A stretch of 64,000 bases of DNA from Gulbenkiania mobilis (GCA_004346645.1 SMDA01000006.1:46052-110051); one strand, 5' to 3'. Numbered from the stretch's first letter, positions 28,141-39,200 are shown. Notes: generated by a model from the sequence alone, not told the origin. Numbers and translations: made by a program.

Positions 28141-28719
28141 ATGGAATCGGTAGTCCGCTTCATTCTGGAAATCGACAGGCTCAAAGGCGTGACGCGCAAG
28201 ACGCGCCCGCTGGGGCTGGACAGGCAGGAAAACTCTGCCGAACACAGCTGGCAGATCGCACTGTTGGCCGCCTCGCTCGCGCCGTATGCCGACTCGCCGG
28301 TGGACATCGACCGGGTGATCCGCATGCTGCTGCTGCACGACATCGGTGAAATCGAAACTGGCGACACCATCGTCTACGCCGAGGAGGGATGGGAGGAGCG
28401 CAAGGCGGCCGAGCTTGCCGCCGTCACACGCATATTCGGCCTGTTGCCCGAGGCACAGGCCGCAGAGTTCCTGGGGCTGTGGCACGAGTTCGAGGCTGCC
28501 CAGACGCCGGAAGCACGCTTTGCACACGCGGCCGATCGGGCCATGCCGGTGCTGCTGAACCTGGCCAACAACGGCCAGAGCTGGCGCGAGAACGGGATCA
28601 GCCATGCGCGCGTGGTGCGCCGCATCGGCCCGCCGATCCAAGCCGGCTGCCCCCGGCTGTGGGCGTATCTCGAAGCGCAGCTGGAAACGGCACGCCAGCA
28701 GGGCTTGTTCGGCGCCTAG
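28141..28719 (+). CDS. HD-domain phosphohydrolase (HDDC2/YfbR-like)
   Basis: The 192-residue protein has the HD metal motif order: His in SAEHSWQIALLA, His-Asp in LLLHDIGEIETGD and a later Asp in AADRAMPVL. Proteins of this type (YfbR, HDDC2) are 5'-deoxynucleotidases or related phosphatases. IDRLKGVTRKTRPLGLDR at the start is typical of the group. GGAG precedes the ATG at 28141. Exact substrate is not determined. Confidence 0.85.
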   Translation: MESVVRFILEIDRLKGVTRKTRPLGLDRQENSAEHSWQIALLAASLAPYADSPVDIDRVIRMLLLHDIGEIETGDTIVYAEEGWEERKAAELAAVTRIFGLLPEAQAAEFLGLWHEFEAAQTPEARFAHAADRAMPVLLNLANNGQSWRENGISHARVVRRIGPPIQAGCPRLWAYLEAQLETARQQGLFGA

Positions 28720-28941
28720 CGCCCGCCGCCTTTCAGGCAGCCCCCGCCTTCAGCGTAAATGGGCGCAAGCGGGTGCGTAGGCGGCGCGCCGGCTTCGGCC
28801 AACGCTGTGAGCCGTCCAGGCCAGCCGGACCATGAGGGCGGCCTTGAGATCCCTGGGCTGCTCGGGGCAGGCGCAAGGCTTGCTTCTGTGCAGCGCAGGC
28901 CCCGTCCGGGGCGTGCCTGTCTGCCACCTCAAGGAGTATCC

Positions 28942-29481
28942 ATGCAAGAAGCCGCCAAGCCCACCGTTGCCGTTCCCGCAGGCATGGATGACGAAACCCT
29001 GGCCTTTGCCCAGCAGGTATTCCAGCTGGTGCGTCTGGGTGATGCCGTCCGTTTGCGTCCTCTGCTGGGAAAGGGGGTGCCGCCCAACCTGCGCAACCAG
29101 CGCGGAGACAGCCTGCTCATGCTCGCCTGCTATCACGGGCATCTGGAAACCGCCCGCGCCCTGCTGGAGCATGGCGCTGATCCGGAAGTGGCCAACGACA
29201 TGGGGCAGAAGCCGCTGGCCGGCGCGGCTTTCAAGGGCTTTGTGGACGTGGTGCAGCTGCTGCTTGATCACGGCGCCGATCCGGAAAGTGCCTCACCGGA
29301 TGGCAAGACGGCGCTGATGCTGGCGGCGATGTTCAACCGGGTGGACGTGACTACGCTGCTGCTGAACCATGGCGCCGATGCGGCGGCCCGCGACCTGCGC
29401 GGCGCTTCCGCGCTGGATGCGGCGCTGGCGCTCGGAGCGCCTGACACGCCGGCCCTGCTGGCGCGCTATCTGCCTGCCTGA
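28942..29481 (+). CDS. Ankyrin-repeat protein
   Basis: The 179-residue protein has about four ankyrin repeats from residue 25 on, each with the form G-D-S/K-LMLA-YHGHLETARALLEHGADPE. No signal peptide is visible, so it is probably cytoplasmic, and a binding role is likely. AAGGAG stands before the ATG at 28942. In proteobacteria such small ankyrin proteins often sit near catalase or redox genes; the neighbour here is a nitroreductase on the other strand. Confidence 0.88.
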   Translation: MQEAAKPTVAVPAGMDDETLAFAQQVFQLVRLGDAVRLRPLLGKGVPPNLRNQRGDSLLMLACYHGHLETARALLEHGADPEVANDMGQKPLAGAAFKGFVDVVQLLLDHGADPESASPDGKTALMLAAMFNRVDVTTLLLNHGADAAARDLRGASALDAALALGAPDTPALLARYLPA

Positions 29482-29500
29482 GCGGCAGGCTGTTCTTTCC

Positions 29501-30154
29501 TTACAGCCGGGTGATGACGCTGTCGGCTGGCAGGCGGGATTTGGGCAGGCGTGCGTTGAAGTCCTCGGCGCTGCGCTTGCCCAACGCCACGATCACCGCA
29601 CTGACGAGGCCACGCTCGCGCAAGCCCAGCGCCTCATCCATCACCTTCTGGTCAAAGCCCTCGATCGGGCAGGCGTCGATGCCCAGCGCTGCCGCGCCCA
29701 AGAGCAGCGTGCCGACCGCGAGATAGACCTGCTTTTCCATCCAGTGCTGTGCATCCCGTAGTTCGAATCGGTGCATATTGACGAAGTGTGCGCGGCCTCG
29801 CTGCTGGCCAGCCTGCGCGGCTTCGTCGGCAAAGCGGCCGTCGCGGGCCTCCTGCGCCAGCACCGCATCAAGGTGGGCATCGTCTGCCATCGCCCGCGTG
29901 CAGAACACCACTACATGGGAGGCATTGCGCACTTTGGCTTCATTGAAGGCATAGGCGCCTGCTGTGGCGCGCGCCACACGGGCCTTGCCTTCGTCGCTGG
30001 AGGCGATAAAGAAATGCCAGGGCTGCAGGTTGGTGGAGGAGGGGCTGAAACGCAGCAGCGTTTCGATCTGGGTTACCTGCTCTGCGCTCAGGCGGAAGGT
30101 GGGGTCGAAAGCCTTGGTGGTGTAGCGGCGGCAGGCCAGTTCAGCAATGTCCAT
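29501..30154 (-). CDS. Oxygen-insensitive NAD(P)H nitroreductase / flavin reductase (NfsB-like)
   Basis: The 217-residue protein starts MDIAELACRRYTTKAFDP and has RFSPSSTNLQPWHF (FMN-binding Arg, Ser), EKQVYLAVGTLLLGAAALGIDACPIEGF split across residues 132-165 and a C-terminal LPKSRLP, all of the NfsB/FRase I family. Such enzymes use FMN and NAD(P)H to reduce nitroaromatics, quinones or dihydropteridine. It is divergent from a LysR gene, which probably regulates it. Confidence 0.9.
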   Translation of the reverse strand: MDIAELACRRYTTKAFDPTFRLSAEQVTQIETLLRFSPSSTNLQPWHFFIASSDEGKARVARATAGAYAFNEAKVRNASHVVVFCTRAMADDAHLDAVLAQEARDGRFADEAAQAGQQRGRAHFVNMHRFELRDAQHWMEKQVYLAVGTLLLGAAALGIDACPIEGFDQKVMDEALGLRERGLVSAVIVALGKRSAEDFNARLPKSRLPADSVITRL

Positions 30155-30274
30155 GGTTCGGTCTCGTGTGATTTGCAATGTTGGTCTTGGCCGTCCGGCC
30201 AGGCCGGACGGGACAGGTGCTATCATCGTCTTATTGTTCAGATTGAAAAACTGCCATTCTTTTTAACCACTTTC

Positions 30275-31252
30275 ATGCTGGATTTGAAAATGCAGGGCTT
30301 GCAGGATCTGGAGGTTTTCGTTCGTGCAGTCGATGCCGGCAGCCTGTCGGGGGCAGCCCGACAGCTGGGAGTAACACCAGCGGCGGCCAGCGCTGCGGTG
30401 AAGCGTCTTGAAGCTGAGCTGCAGGCCCCCCTGCTGGTGCGCTCCACCCGCAGTCTGCGGTTGACGCCGCAGGGCGAGCTGTTCCTCGCCCATTGCCGCC
30501 AGGCGCTGGAGCTGCTGGCCACCGGACGTGACGCTGTGCAAGGTGGGCAGCAGGTGATGCGTGGCTTGCTGCAGCTGTCCCTGCCGTCGGATCTGGGCCG
30601 CAACGTCATCCTGGCTTGGCTGGACGCCTTCCAGGCGCAGCATCCGCAGGTCACACTGCGCGTGCAGCTTTCGGACCGGCTGGCTGATATCTACCGGCAG
30701 CCGGTGGACCTGGCGGTGCGCTATGGTGCGCCGTCGGACTCCAGCCTGATCGCGCTGCCCCTGGCGGCTTTCAACCGTCGGGTATTGTGTGCCGCGCCCG
30801 CCTACTTGGCCCGTGCCGGCTATCCAGGCACCCCCCACGAGCTGGAGCGGCACAATTGCCTGTGTTACATCCTGGGTGAAGAGCTGCACAGCGTCTGGCG
30901 TTTTGAGCGGGAAGGCGAAGTGGCGACGGTGACGGTGCGTGGGGACCGCATGGCCGACGACGGCGAGGCCGTGCGGCGCTGGGCGGTGGCAGGGCATGGC
31001 ATCGCCTACAAGTCGGCGTTGGACGTGGCCGACGACCTGCAGACCGGCCGGCTGGTGCGTTTATGTGGGGAATGGCAAGGTGAAGCGGCGCCGCTCAACC
31101 TGCTGTGCGCCGACCGGCGCCAGCTCAGCCCGGTGGTACAGGCGCTGCGCGGCTTTCTTACCGAACGGCTGGCCCGGCGGGCAGCCGGCACGGTACCGGC
31201 AGCGCCCCCTGCTTCGGCCAACCCTGAGGCGGCCTTCCCCGTTGGCGGCTAG
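30275..31252 (+). CDS. LysR-family regulator, divergent from the nitroreductase
   Basis: The 325-residue protein has the N-terminal helix-turn-helix (FVRAVDAGSLSGAARQLGVT, AASAAVKRLEAELQAPLL) and a CrgA/TsaR-like effector domain (DLAVRYGAPSDSSLIALPLA). The ATG at 30275 (MLDLKMQGLQDLEVF) is used; 30290 is an alternative. It faces away from the nitroreductase gene with 120 bases between, and ends with a low-complexity tail that carries a CTTCGGCCAACC word (31212-31223). Its last 4 bases overlap the end of the convergent methylase gene. Confidence 0.87.
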   Translation: MLDLKMQGLQDLEVFVRAVDAGSLSGAARQLGVTPAAASAAVKRLEAELQAPLLVRSTRSLRLTPQGELFLAHCRQALELLATGRDAVQGGQQVMRGLLQLSLPSDLGRNVILAWLDAFQAQHPQVTLRVQLSDRLADIYRQPVDLAVRYGAPSDSSLIALPLAAFNRRVLCAAPAYLARAGYPGTPHELERHNCLCYILGEELHSVWRFEREGEVATVTVRGDRMADDGEAVRRWAVAGHGIAYKSALDVADDLQTGRLVRLCGEWQGEAAPLNLLCADRRQLSPVVQALRGFLTERLARRAAGTVPAAPPASANPEAAFPVGG

Positions 31253-32316
31253 CCGGCCGAAGGCGCAGCCCCGGCGCTCGCCTTGCGGCGCAGCAGGCGG
31301 CTATGGTCGATCAGCCCGGCCGCCCGCGCCCGCAGCTGCCCGCAGCCGCCTTCCACCTCTTGACCCGCCGAGTCGCGGATCTTGGTAAGAATGCCATGGC
31401 TCTGCAGGTACCGACGGATGGTCTCGATGCGGGCGCTGCTGGGGCGACGGTAGCTGTCGCCCACCACGCTGTTGTAAGGGATAAGGTTGAGCACGCCGTA
31501 TCGGCCTTTGAGCAGGCCTACCGCTGCATCGAGCTCTTCCTGAGTGTCGTTGATGCCGGCCAGCAGCGTCCACTGGTACTGGATGGGATAGTCCACCAGA
31601 CGGGCATAGGCTTCACCCTGCGCCACCAGCGCCTCGGGTGTGATGCGCGGCGCGCGTGGCAGCAGCTGAGCACGCAGGTCGGCCCGCGTGGTGTGTAGCG
31701 ACAGGGCCAGCGCCGGCCGCACCGCCAGCGTCGGCAGCCGCTGGAACACCCGGGCGTCGCCCACGGTCGAGAACACCAGGTTCTTGTGGCCGATGTTGCC
31801 GTCGGTGCCAAGCAGCTGGATGGCCTCCAGTACGTTGTCCAGATTGTGGGCCGGCTCGCCCATCCCCATGAACACCACCTTCTTTACCGGACGCAGCCGT
31901 CGCGCCAGCGCCACCTGCGCCACGATCTCGGCACTGCCCAGCTGACGCAGCAGGCCGCTCTTACCGGTCATGCAGAAAGTGCAGCCCACCGCGCAGCCTA
32001 CCTGGCTGGAAACGCACAGGCCGTCGCGTGGCAACAACACGCTCTCTACCAGTTGGTCGTCGGCCAGAGCAACAAGCAGCCGCAGGGAGCCGTCCGCGGC
32101 CGCATGCTGCGCATGGATGCGGGCCAGTGTGTCCAGAGTGTGGCTCACCTGTGGCAGGCCTTCGCGCACCACACGCGGGAAATAGTGCTCGCCCCGCTGA
32201 CGCAAGGTGCCGTGATCGAGCGGCAGCCCCTTGAGCCAGGCGCGGGTGATGCGGCCGATATGGCAGGGTCGGGCACCGATGTCGGCCAGTGCCTGGTGGA
32301 AATCCTGGATGCGCAT
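31249..32316 (-). CDS. Radical-SAM RNA methyltransferase of the RlmN/Cfr family
   Basis: The 355-residue protein has the radical-SAM cluster motif CAVGCTFC near residue 109, GMGEPAHNLDNV, the SAM-binding STVGDAR, SLHTTRADLRAQLLP, and the late conserved cysteine in EGGCGQL that resolves the methyl adduct in RlmN. RlmN methylates C2 of A2503 of 23S rRNA and A37 of some tRNAs; Cfr acts on C8. CAVGCTFCMTG differs from the CRMGCRFC form usual in main RlmN, so this is probably a divergent second member. Target is not certain. Confidence 0.82.
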   Translation of the reverse strand: MRIQDFHQALADIGARPCHIGRITRAWLKGLPLDHGTLRQRGEHYFPRVVREGLPQVSHTLDTLARIHAQHAAADGSLRLLVALADDQLVESVLLPRDGLCVSSQVGCAVGCTFCMTGKSGLLRQLGSAEIVAQVALARRLRPVKKVVFMGMGEPAHNLDNVLEAIQLLGTDGNIGHKNLVFSTVGDARVFQRLPTLAVRPALALSLHTTRADLRAQLLPRAPRITPEALVAQGEAYARLVDYPIQYQWTLLAGINDTQEELDAAVGLLKGRYGVLNLIPYNSVVGDSYRRPSSARIETIRRYLQSHGILTKIRDSAGQEVEGGCGQLRARAAGLIDHSRLLRRKASAGAAPSAG

Positions 32317-32410
32317 GTGAATACGGGCAGGGCGGTGAGGATGACAGGCGCGCAGGATACACCAAGCACGCCACCGCTGCAGACGTGGCCCGCTCTTGCT
32401 CGGTTTGCGC

Positions 32411-33814
32411 TCAGGCGCGTCGGCCGTACCGCAGCCCCCATACTGTTGCCAGCACGGCCAGACCCAGCACGAGAATGGCGAGGCTGAAGGTGTAGGCCAG
32501 CGCGTGACGCAGCGCGAAGGCGGAGGCGTGCGCCGGGTCCCGGCCGCCTGCTGCCCCGGCAAAGGCCGACCCCATCAGCGTAGCCCCGGTGATCAGGCCC
32601 AGATGGCGTGCGAGGTTGAGCAGGCCGCTTGCCAGCCCACGCTGCGCCGGGCCGGCAGTGCCCAGCACTTGGGTGTTGTTGGACGTCTGGAAGAATGCGT
32701 AACCGCCTGTCAGCCCGGCCAAGGACAGCGCATACCCCAGTGCTCCGCCTGTTGGGGCCTGCAAGACCAAGGCCGCACACCCCCCGGCCATGCCGGCAAG
32801 CCCGGCCAGCGCCATGCGCGGCGCACCCAGCCGGTCCACGCAACGTCCGGCAGGCCAGGCGCACAGAGCCGCCACCAGCGGGCCCAGCGCCATGACCGCG
32901 CCAAGCGGTGCGGCCTCCAGCCTCAGGGCGCCCGACAGGTAGAAGGGGCCGGCCACCAGCGTGGCCATCATTACACTGGCAACTGCGGCGCTGGTGACCA
33001 GCCCGCTGGCTAACAGCGGATCTCGCAGCAGGGCCAGTTTCAGCAGCGGATGCGGGCTTCGGCCAAGGTGAAGCACCAAGCCCGTGCCGGTTGCGACTGC
33101 GCACGCCAGCAGCATGAGGCGTGGAGCGGCAGGGGCTTCGGCCCGCGCTGTCATGGCCAGCGCATAAACTGCCAGCGTAGCTGCGAGGAGCAGGCTGCCT
33201 CCCCAATCGAACGGCGTGGCCAGCTGCGCACGCGGCAGGTCGGGTGGCAGGTGAAGCCACAGCAGGCCCCAGGCCAGCAGGCCCAGCGGCACTTGGGCCA
33301 GGAACAGGGCCTGCCATCCGCCAAGCGCGAGCAGGGCTCCCCCTACGGCCGGCCCCAATGCCGTACCCAGCGCCGATACCGTCCCCAGCAGCCCCACTAT
33401 CCGGCCCGCCCGCTCCGTCGTCACCAGCGCATGGGCGGCGGCCAGGCTGAGTGCCATCATCACTGCCGCGCCCACCCCCTGCAGGGCCCGCGCGCCGATT
33501 ACCACCGGCAAACGCGGTACTGCACCAATGGCCGCCGACAGCGTGAAGAGCGCCACGCCGGCCAGCAACAGCCGCCGTGGGCCGGTGAGGTCCCCCAGAC
33601 GGCCCGCGCTGACGATCACCGTGGTCAGCGCCAAGAGATAGGCCACCACCACCCACTGCACCTGGACAAATGGTGCGTGAAAGGCGGCTGCCAGCGCGGG
33701 GAGGGCTACAGGGGCGATGCTGGTACCCAGCGAGGACAACAGCGATACCAGCGCCAGGCTGGTCAGCGCCGCCCGTGGAGGGCGTAAGGTCGGAGGAAGA
33801 GAGGGTAGGGTCAT
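32411..33814 (-). CDS. MFS efflux transporter, 14-helix DHA2 type
   Basis: The 467-residue protein is hydrophobic throughout with about 14 helices. It has motif A as GRLGDLTGPRRLLLAG, motif C-like GTALGPAVGGALLALGGW and LVLQAPTG in the later half, which match drug:H+ antiporters of the DHA2 family. GGAG precedes the ATG at 33814. A LysR gene is divergent at 33991, a common arrangement for substrate-induced efflux. Substrate is unknown. GGTTGGCCGAAG lies in the gap between them (33885-33896). Confidence 0.88.
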   Translation of the reverse strand: MTLPSLPPTLRPPRAALTSLALVSLLSSLGTSIAPVALPALAAAFHAPFVQVQWVVVAYLLALTTVIVSAGRLGDLTGPRRLLLAGVALFTLSAAIGAVPRLPVVIGARALQGVGAAVMMALSLAAAHALVTTERAGRIVGLLGTVSALGTALGPAVGGALLALGGWQALFLAQVPLGLLAWGLLWLHLPPDLPRAQLATPFDWGGSLLLAATLAVYALAMTARAEAPAAPRLMLLACAVATGTGLVLHLGRSPHPLLKLALLRDPLLASGLVTSAAVASVMMATLVAGPFYLSGALRLEAAPLGAVMALGPLVAALCAWPAGRCVDRLGAPRMALAGLAGMAGGCAALVLQAPTGGALGYALSLAGLTGGYAFFQTSNNTQVLGTAGPAQRGLASGLLNLARHLGLITGATLMGSAFAGAAGGRDPAHASAFALRHALAYTFSLAILVLGLAVLATVWGLRYGRRA

Positions 33815-33990
33815 GGGTATCTCCGGACGCGGGAAGAATCGGAGCCCCCAGCGGGGCCACGCCCTGCGGCCTTTTCCGCTGCAGGGTTGGCCGAAGCGTA
33901 AGTCGTGGCCAGTGCGGGCGGAAGACGCATGGATTGCAAGTGACACCTGCGTCCGGTGCACGCATGAGGGCAGGGTGCTAAGCTGTCGCG

Positions 33991-34881
33991 ATGACCTCCC
34001 CCGACTTCAACCTTCTGATCGCTCTGGAAGCGCTGCTGGACACCGGCAGCGTGGCCGGAGCCGCCCGGCGACTGGGTCTGAGCGCTTCTGCGATGAGCCG
34101 CACCCTGCAGCGGCTGCGCGACACCACGGGCGACCCCTTACTGGTGCGCTCCGGACGGGGCCTGGTGCCCACGCCCCGGGCGTTGGCTTTGCGTGCGCGC
34201 GTGGGTGGACTGGTCCAGGAAGTCGGCCAGATGTTGCGCCCGGCCGCGCCCTTGGACCTATCCACCGTCCGGCAACGCTTCACCGTGCTGTGCAGCGACG
34301 GATTCGTGGAGAATTTCGGCGCCGCTCTGTTGGCTCGGGTGGCCGCCGAAGCGCCAGGCATTCATCTGCATTTTCGCCCCAAGGGGCAGCGCAGCAATGC
34401 ACCCTTGCGCGAAGGGGCCGCCGATCTGGAAATCGGTGTGGTCGGTGCCACCACTGCGCCCGACTTCCATGCTCGTGCCCTGTTCCGAGACCGCTTCGTT
34501 GCTGTTGTCAGGGCCGGTCATCCACTGGACAAGGCAGGGCTCACCCCGACCGAGTACGCTGCAGAACGCCACGTAGTCGACGACCGTCACGCCCCGGCGC
34601 AGGACCCGGTGGATGGCGCCCTGAGCGCGCTGGGGTTGGCGCGCACCATCGTGGCCACGGTGGGCGGCTTTGCCCCGGCGCTGGCACTGGTGCGCGACGC
34701 CGGTCTCGTGGCCACCGTACCCGAGCACCACACCCGCCATCTGCGGCAGGGTCTGTCGGTCATCCCCTTGCCCGTGGCCCTGCCGGACATCACGGTGTCG
34801 ATGTTATGGCCGCCGCGGCTGGATGCAGACCCGCTCCACTGCTGGCTGCGTGGTGTGGTACACGCGGTCTGTGCCGGCTGA
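33991..34881 (+). CDS. LysR-family regulator, divergent from the MFS pump
   Basis: The 296-residue protein is NodD/SyrM-like. It has an N-terminal helix-turn-helix (FNLLIALEALLDTGSVAGAA, RRLGLSASAMSRTLQRLRD) with FVENFG and FRDRFVAVVRAGHPL in the effector domain. It probably controls the efflux gene at 32411-33814. No strong ribosome site is seen before the ATG, which may be nearly leaderless. Confidence 0.87.
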   Translation: MTSPDFNLLIALEALLDTGSVAGAARRLGLSASAMSRTLQRLRDTTGDPLLVRSGRGLVPTPRALALRARVGGLVQEVGQMLRPAAPLDLSTVRQRFTVLCSDGFVENFGAALLARVAAEAPGIHLHFRPKGQRSNAPLREGAADLEIGVVGATTAPDFHARALFRDRFVAVVRAGHPLDKAGLTPTEYAAERHVVDDRHAPAQDPVDGALSALGLARTIVATVGGFAPALALVRDAGLVATVPEHHTRHLRQGLSVIPLPVALPDITVSMLWPPRLDADPLHCWLRGVVHAVCAG

Positions 34882-34996
34882 GAGCCTGCGTCCGCATGCC
34901 GTCATAAAGGCGCACAGGGACAGTCCGCTTTCGAAGAGCGCGAGCCGTACCGTGCCGCTTGCTACAATCTGCCCCATCCTTTCGGTTTCTCATTCC

Positions 34997-36217
34997 ATGC
35001 GCATTCTTCACACCTCCGACTGGCATCTGGGCCAGCATTTCATGGGCAAGACCCGGCATGCCGAGCATCAGGCCTTTATCGACTGGCTCGTTCGGCAGGT
35101 GGACGCACACGCGGTGGACGCCGTGCTGGTGGCCGGTGACATCTTCGATACCGGCGCGCCCCCCAGCTACGCGCGTGAACTCTACAACCGGCTGGTAGTG
35201 GACTTGCATCGCGCCGGGGTGGCACTGCTGCTCTTGGGCGGCAACCACGACTCGGTGGCCACGCTGGAAGAGAGTCGTCCTGTGCTGTCGTGCCTGGGGG
35301 TGACGGTGGTGCCCGCCCTGGCTGAAGACCCGGCCCGGCAGGTGCTCACCCTGTGCCGGCGCGATGGTTCCCCCGGGGCCATCGTCTGCGCCATCCCTTT
35401 CATCCGTCCGCGCGACGTGCTGCACAGCCAGTCGGGCCAAAGTGCGGAGGACAAGCAGCGCGCGCTGCAGGAAGCGATCCGCCATCACTACCAGAGGGTG
35501 CACGACCACGCGTGCCGACAGCGTGAGGCGCTGGGGCAGGCGCTGCCGATTGTGGCCACCGGGCACCTGACCACGGTAGGCGCCAGCGCCAGCGAGTCGG
35601 TGCGCGAGATCTACGTGGGCAGTCTGGAGGCTTTTCCGACCGCTGCCTTCCCACCGGCCGATTACATCGCACTGGGGCATATCCACCGACCGCAGAAGGT
35701 GGGCGGGCTGGACCATGTGCGTTACTGTGGTGCCCCGATTCCGCTCAGCTTCGACGAAACCGGCCAGCGCAAGGAGGTGCTGCTGGTGGAGCTTCAGACG
35801 GGAGCCCCGGCACGCGTGCATCCACTGGAGGTCCCGTGCTTCCAGCCGCTGGCGTCGGTACGCGGCACGCTCGCCGAGCTGGAGATCGCCATCCACCAGG
35901 CCGCAGGCCTGGCCCTGCCGGAGAAGCCGGTCTGGCTGGAAGTCACCGTTCGGGGCGACGATTACCTTTCGGATCTGCAGGCACGGGTGCAGCAGATTGC
36001 GCAAGGGCTGCCAGTGGAAGTGCTGCGCCTGCGCCGGGAGCGCACCCAGACGGCCGGGGCATTGCACGCCGCCGAGCGCGAGACGCTGGACGAATTGACC
36101 CCGTTCGAGGTGTTCGACAAGCGAATGGCGCAGGAGACACTGGACGAAGCCCTGCAGGTACGGCTGCGTGCGTGCTACCGCAGCGTGGTGGACAGCCTGA
36201 CGGAGGGCGCAGCATGA
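34997..36217 (+). CDS. sbcD: Exonuclease subunit SbcD (Mre11-like)
   Basis: SbcD is the nuclease of the SbcCD complex, which cuts DNA hairpins and protein-blocked ends. The 406-residue protein has the Mre11 phosphoesterase motifs [30 protein letters not shown] and LGHIHRPQ in order, with all metal-binding His/Asp present. The ATG at 34997 starts the usual [12 protein letters not shown]. Its stop overlaps the sbcC start (ATGA). Confidence 0.95.
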   Translation: MRILHTSDWHLGQHFMGKTRHAEHQAFIDWLVRQVDAHAVDAVLVAGDIFDTGAPPSYARELYNRLVVDLHRAGVALLLLGGNHDSVATLEESRPVLSCLGVTVVPALAEDPARQVLTLCRRDGSPGAIVCAIPFIRPRDVLHSQSGQSAEDKQRALQEAIRHHYQRVHDHACRQREALGQALPIVATGHLTTVGASASESVREIYVGSLEAFPTAAFPPADYIALGHIHRPQKVGGLDHVRYCGAPIPLSFDETGQRKEVLLVELQTGAPARVHPLEVPCFQPLASVRGTLAELEIAIHQAAGLALPEKPVWLEVTVRGDDYLSDLQARVQQIAQGLPVEVLRLRRERTQTAGALHAAERETLDELTPFEVFDKRMAQETLDEALQVRLRACYRSVVDSLTEGAA

Positions 36218-39200
36218 AGATCCTTACTCTGCGGCTGAAGAACCTCAACGCGCTCAAGGGCGAGTGGAAGATCGACTTCACCCGCGCGCCCTTTCGCGAC
36301 AACGGGCTTTTTGCAATCACCGGCCCCACGGGGGCGGGCAAGTCCACCCTGCTGGACGCGATCTGTCTGGCGCTCTATCACGAAACGCCACGCCTCAAGA
36401 CGGTTTCTGCCTCCACCAACGAGATCATGACCCGTCATACCGCCGATTGCCTGGCCGAGGTGGAGTTCGAGGTGCAGGGCCAGGTGTACCGGGCGTTCTG
36501 GAGCCAGCGCCGCGCACGTGACAAGGCCGATGGCCAGCTGCAGGCACCCAAGGTGGAACTGGCGGATGGCAACGGCACCATCCTCACCACCCACATCAAT
36601 GACAAGCTGCGGCGCATGGAGTCGATTACCGGGCTGGATTTTGGCCGGTTCACCAAGTCCATGCTGCTGGCGCAGGGCGGGTTTGCCGCCTTCCTCAACG
36701 CCAGCGCCAATGATCGTGCCGAGCTTCTGGAGCAGCTGACGGGCACCGAGATCTACGGCCATATCTCGCAGCGGGTGTTCGAGGCCGCCCGCAGCGCCCA
36801 GCAGGCGCTGGAGCAGCTGCGCGCCCGGGCCGAAGGGGTGGAGCTGCTGTCGGACGAACGCCGTCAGGCCATGCAGCAGGAAGTGGGCGAGCGGATCGGA
36901 CAGCTTGCCACTCTGCAGGAGGCGCTGGTCCGCACGCAGAGACTCCGGCAGTGGCGGTACGATCTGGAGCAAGCAGAGCAGGCGTTGCGGCAGGCAAGGT
37001 TGGCCGAAGCCTCCGCCGAGGCTGCCCTGCACGCCGCGAGCCCCCAATTGAAGCCTCTTGCCCAGGCTGCCCCTGCCGAAGCCTTACGCCCGCTCTACCA
37101 GGCATGGCAGGATGCCACCACATGCGAAGCCCGCACGCGCGCAGCCTTGGTTACCGCCGATGCGGCCCTGCAAGATGCACAGCAGCAGGCGCTGGTCGGC
37201 CACTGGCAGGCCAAGGCCGTGGCGGACGCCCTCGCCGCCGCAGCCTGCGCACAGCACGGCCGCGCCCGGGATGCGCTGGCGGGGGAGGAGGCGTGGCTGA
37301 AGGCCCATGCACACTTCGGTGTGTTGGGAGAAGCGCTGAGCGGCTGGCGCAGCCGTCACGAACAGATCGAACAGGGGCGCCAGCAGCATGCACACCTGCT
37401 GGCCCAGCTTGAGGCCCAAGCAGACACCCTGGCCGGTGCCAAAGCGCGCCTATGCGCACAGCAGCAGACCCTGCAGGCCGCCCAGGCCGCCCACACCCGC
37501 AGTCAAACCGGCGTCCGCTCCGCCGAAGCGGCAGTGGAGGCGCTGCTGTCCGGCCGGTCACTGGCGGCTTTGCGGACGGCGTGGCAACGTTGTCAGGGCA
37601 GGGTGCAAGACTGGCAGCAACTCGTGGAACTGGCTGCACAGCTACGCCAGCAAGCCGCACGACAGGCGCAGGCGGCTGCACGGTTGGCCGAAACCCGGCA
37701 GCAGCATGCGGCCGGCCAGGTGTCGCGTGAAGCACTGCGGCTGGCGTACCGCCGATTGAAGGAGCAGGTGGAGGACAAGCGCCGCCTGCTGGAGCAGGAG
37801 CAGCGCATCCAGAGCTTGGAGGCCCATCGTGCCCGCCTGCAGCCTGGAGCAGCCTGCCCGCTGTGTGGGGCGCTGGACCATCCGGGCATCCAGGCATATC
37901 AGGCGCTGGATGTTTCTGCAACGGCGCGTGCATTGCAGGAAAAGCAAGACCAGTTGCAGCAGCTGGAGGCCCGCGGGCTGGCTGCTGCCGGCGAGGTGGC
38001 CCGGCTGGAAGGCCAGCTGGCACAACAACAGACCGAGCTGGAGACCTTGAAAGCCAGCCTGGACCAAGCACACGAACGCTGGATGACGCTGGCCGGGTCG
38101 CTGGGGGTGGAGGCGGAGCAATGGCAGGGCGCCGAGCAGCTGGCCCAGGCGCTGCAACAGGCACGACAGGACGCCACCCATAGCCAGGCAACGCTGCAGC
38201 AGGCCGAGGCTGCGGAACAGGCCCTCGGCGCTGCCCGGCAGCAGGAAGCGCATTGCGCCTCCGCCCTGCAGACGGCGCACAGTCAGCAGGCACTGCTGCA
38301 GGAAGGTGTCACCCATGCCGCCAGTCGCCTGGCCGACCTGCAGGCACAGGCCCATGCCACCGGCCGCAGCCTGCAGGAGGCTGAGGCCGATTTGCTGCAG
38401 GCGATTGCCGGGCAGGGCTTTGTGATCGAAGGCGAGATGGCGCTGTGGCTACAGGCCCGGCAGCACGACTGGCAAAGCTGGCTCGCCCGACAGCAGGCAC
38501 GACAGCAATGCGCTGCCGACCTGCTGCGCCTGCAGGCCGCGGCCACACAGGCCGAAGACGCGGCGCAGTCCTGGCAGGCCCGTTGCGAAAAGCTCGGGAT
38601 AGGGCCAGCCGAAACGGTCCGCCCGGGCGAAGTCACCCCGGCGGTGCTGGCTGCCTGCAGCGACCAGGTCGAGACCCTGACCGCCACCGTGTCGCGGCTG
38701 CAGGGCCAGCAGGCGCAGTTGCAGGCCGACCTGCAGGCACAGCAGCAGTCCGCCAGCCAGGCTCGAACGGACTGGCTGGCAGCGCTGGAGGCCAGCCCGT
38801 TTGCCGATACCCCTGCTTTTCTGCAGGCCCTGCTGCCTGCCGAAGAACGACGCAGGCTGGAAACATTGCAGCGCGCGCTGCACGATGACCTTGCTCGCAG
38901 TCAGGCGGTGCGCCAGGCCGCAGAGACTACGCTGGCAGGCCTGCAGGCGCAGGCCCTTACCACGATGGACCTGCCCACGCTCGATCAGGCCCTCGCGGAC
39001 CTGGATGCGCGCCGTCAGACGCTCTCTGGCGAACAGGGGGCCCTGCAGGCCCTGCTGCACGAGGATGCCCAGCGCCGGCAGCAGCAGTCTGTGCTATGGC
39101 AGCAGATCGCCCTGCAAGCGGAAGAGGCCGACATCTGGCAGCGGCTCAACAGCCTGATTGGCTCACGCGAGGGAGACAAGTACCGGCGCTTTGCCCAAGG

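Noticed and set aside
32145..33965. A 606-residue minus-strand frame across the methylase and MFS genes
   Set aside because: It is out of frame with both real genes, rich in Gly, Arg and Pro, and without domains.
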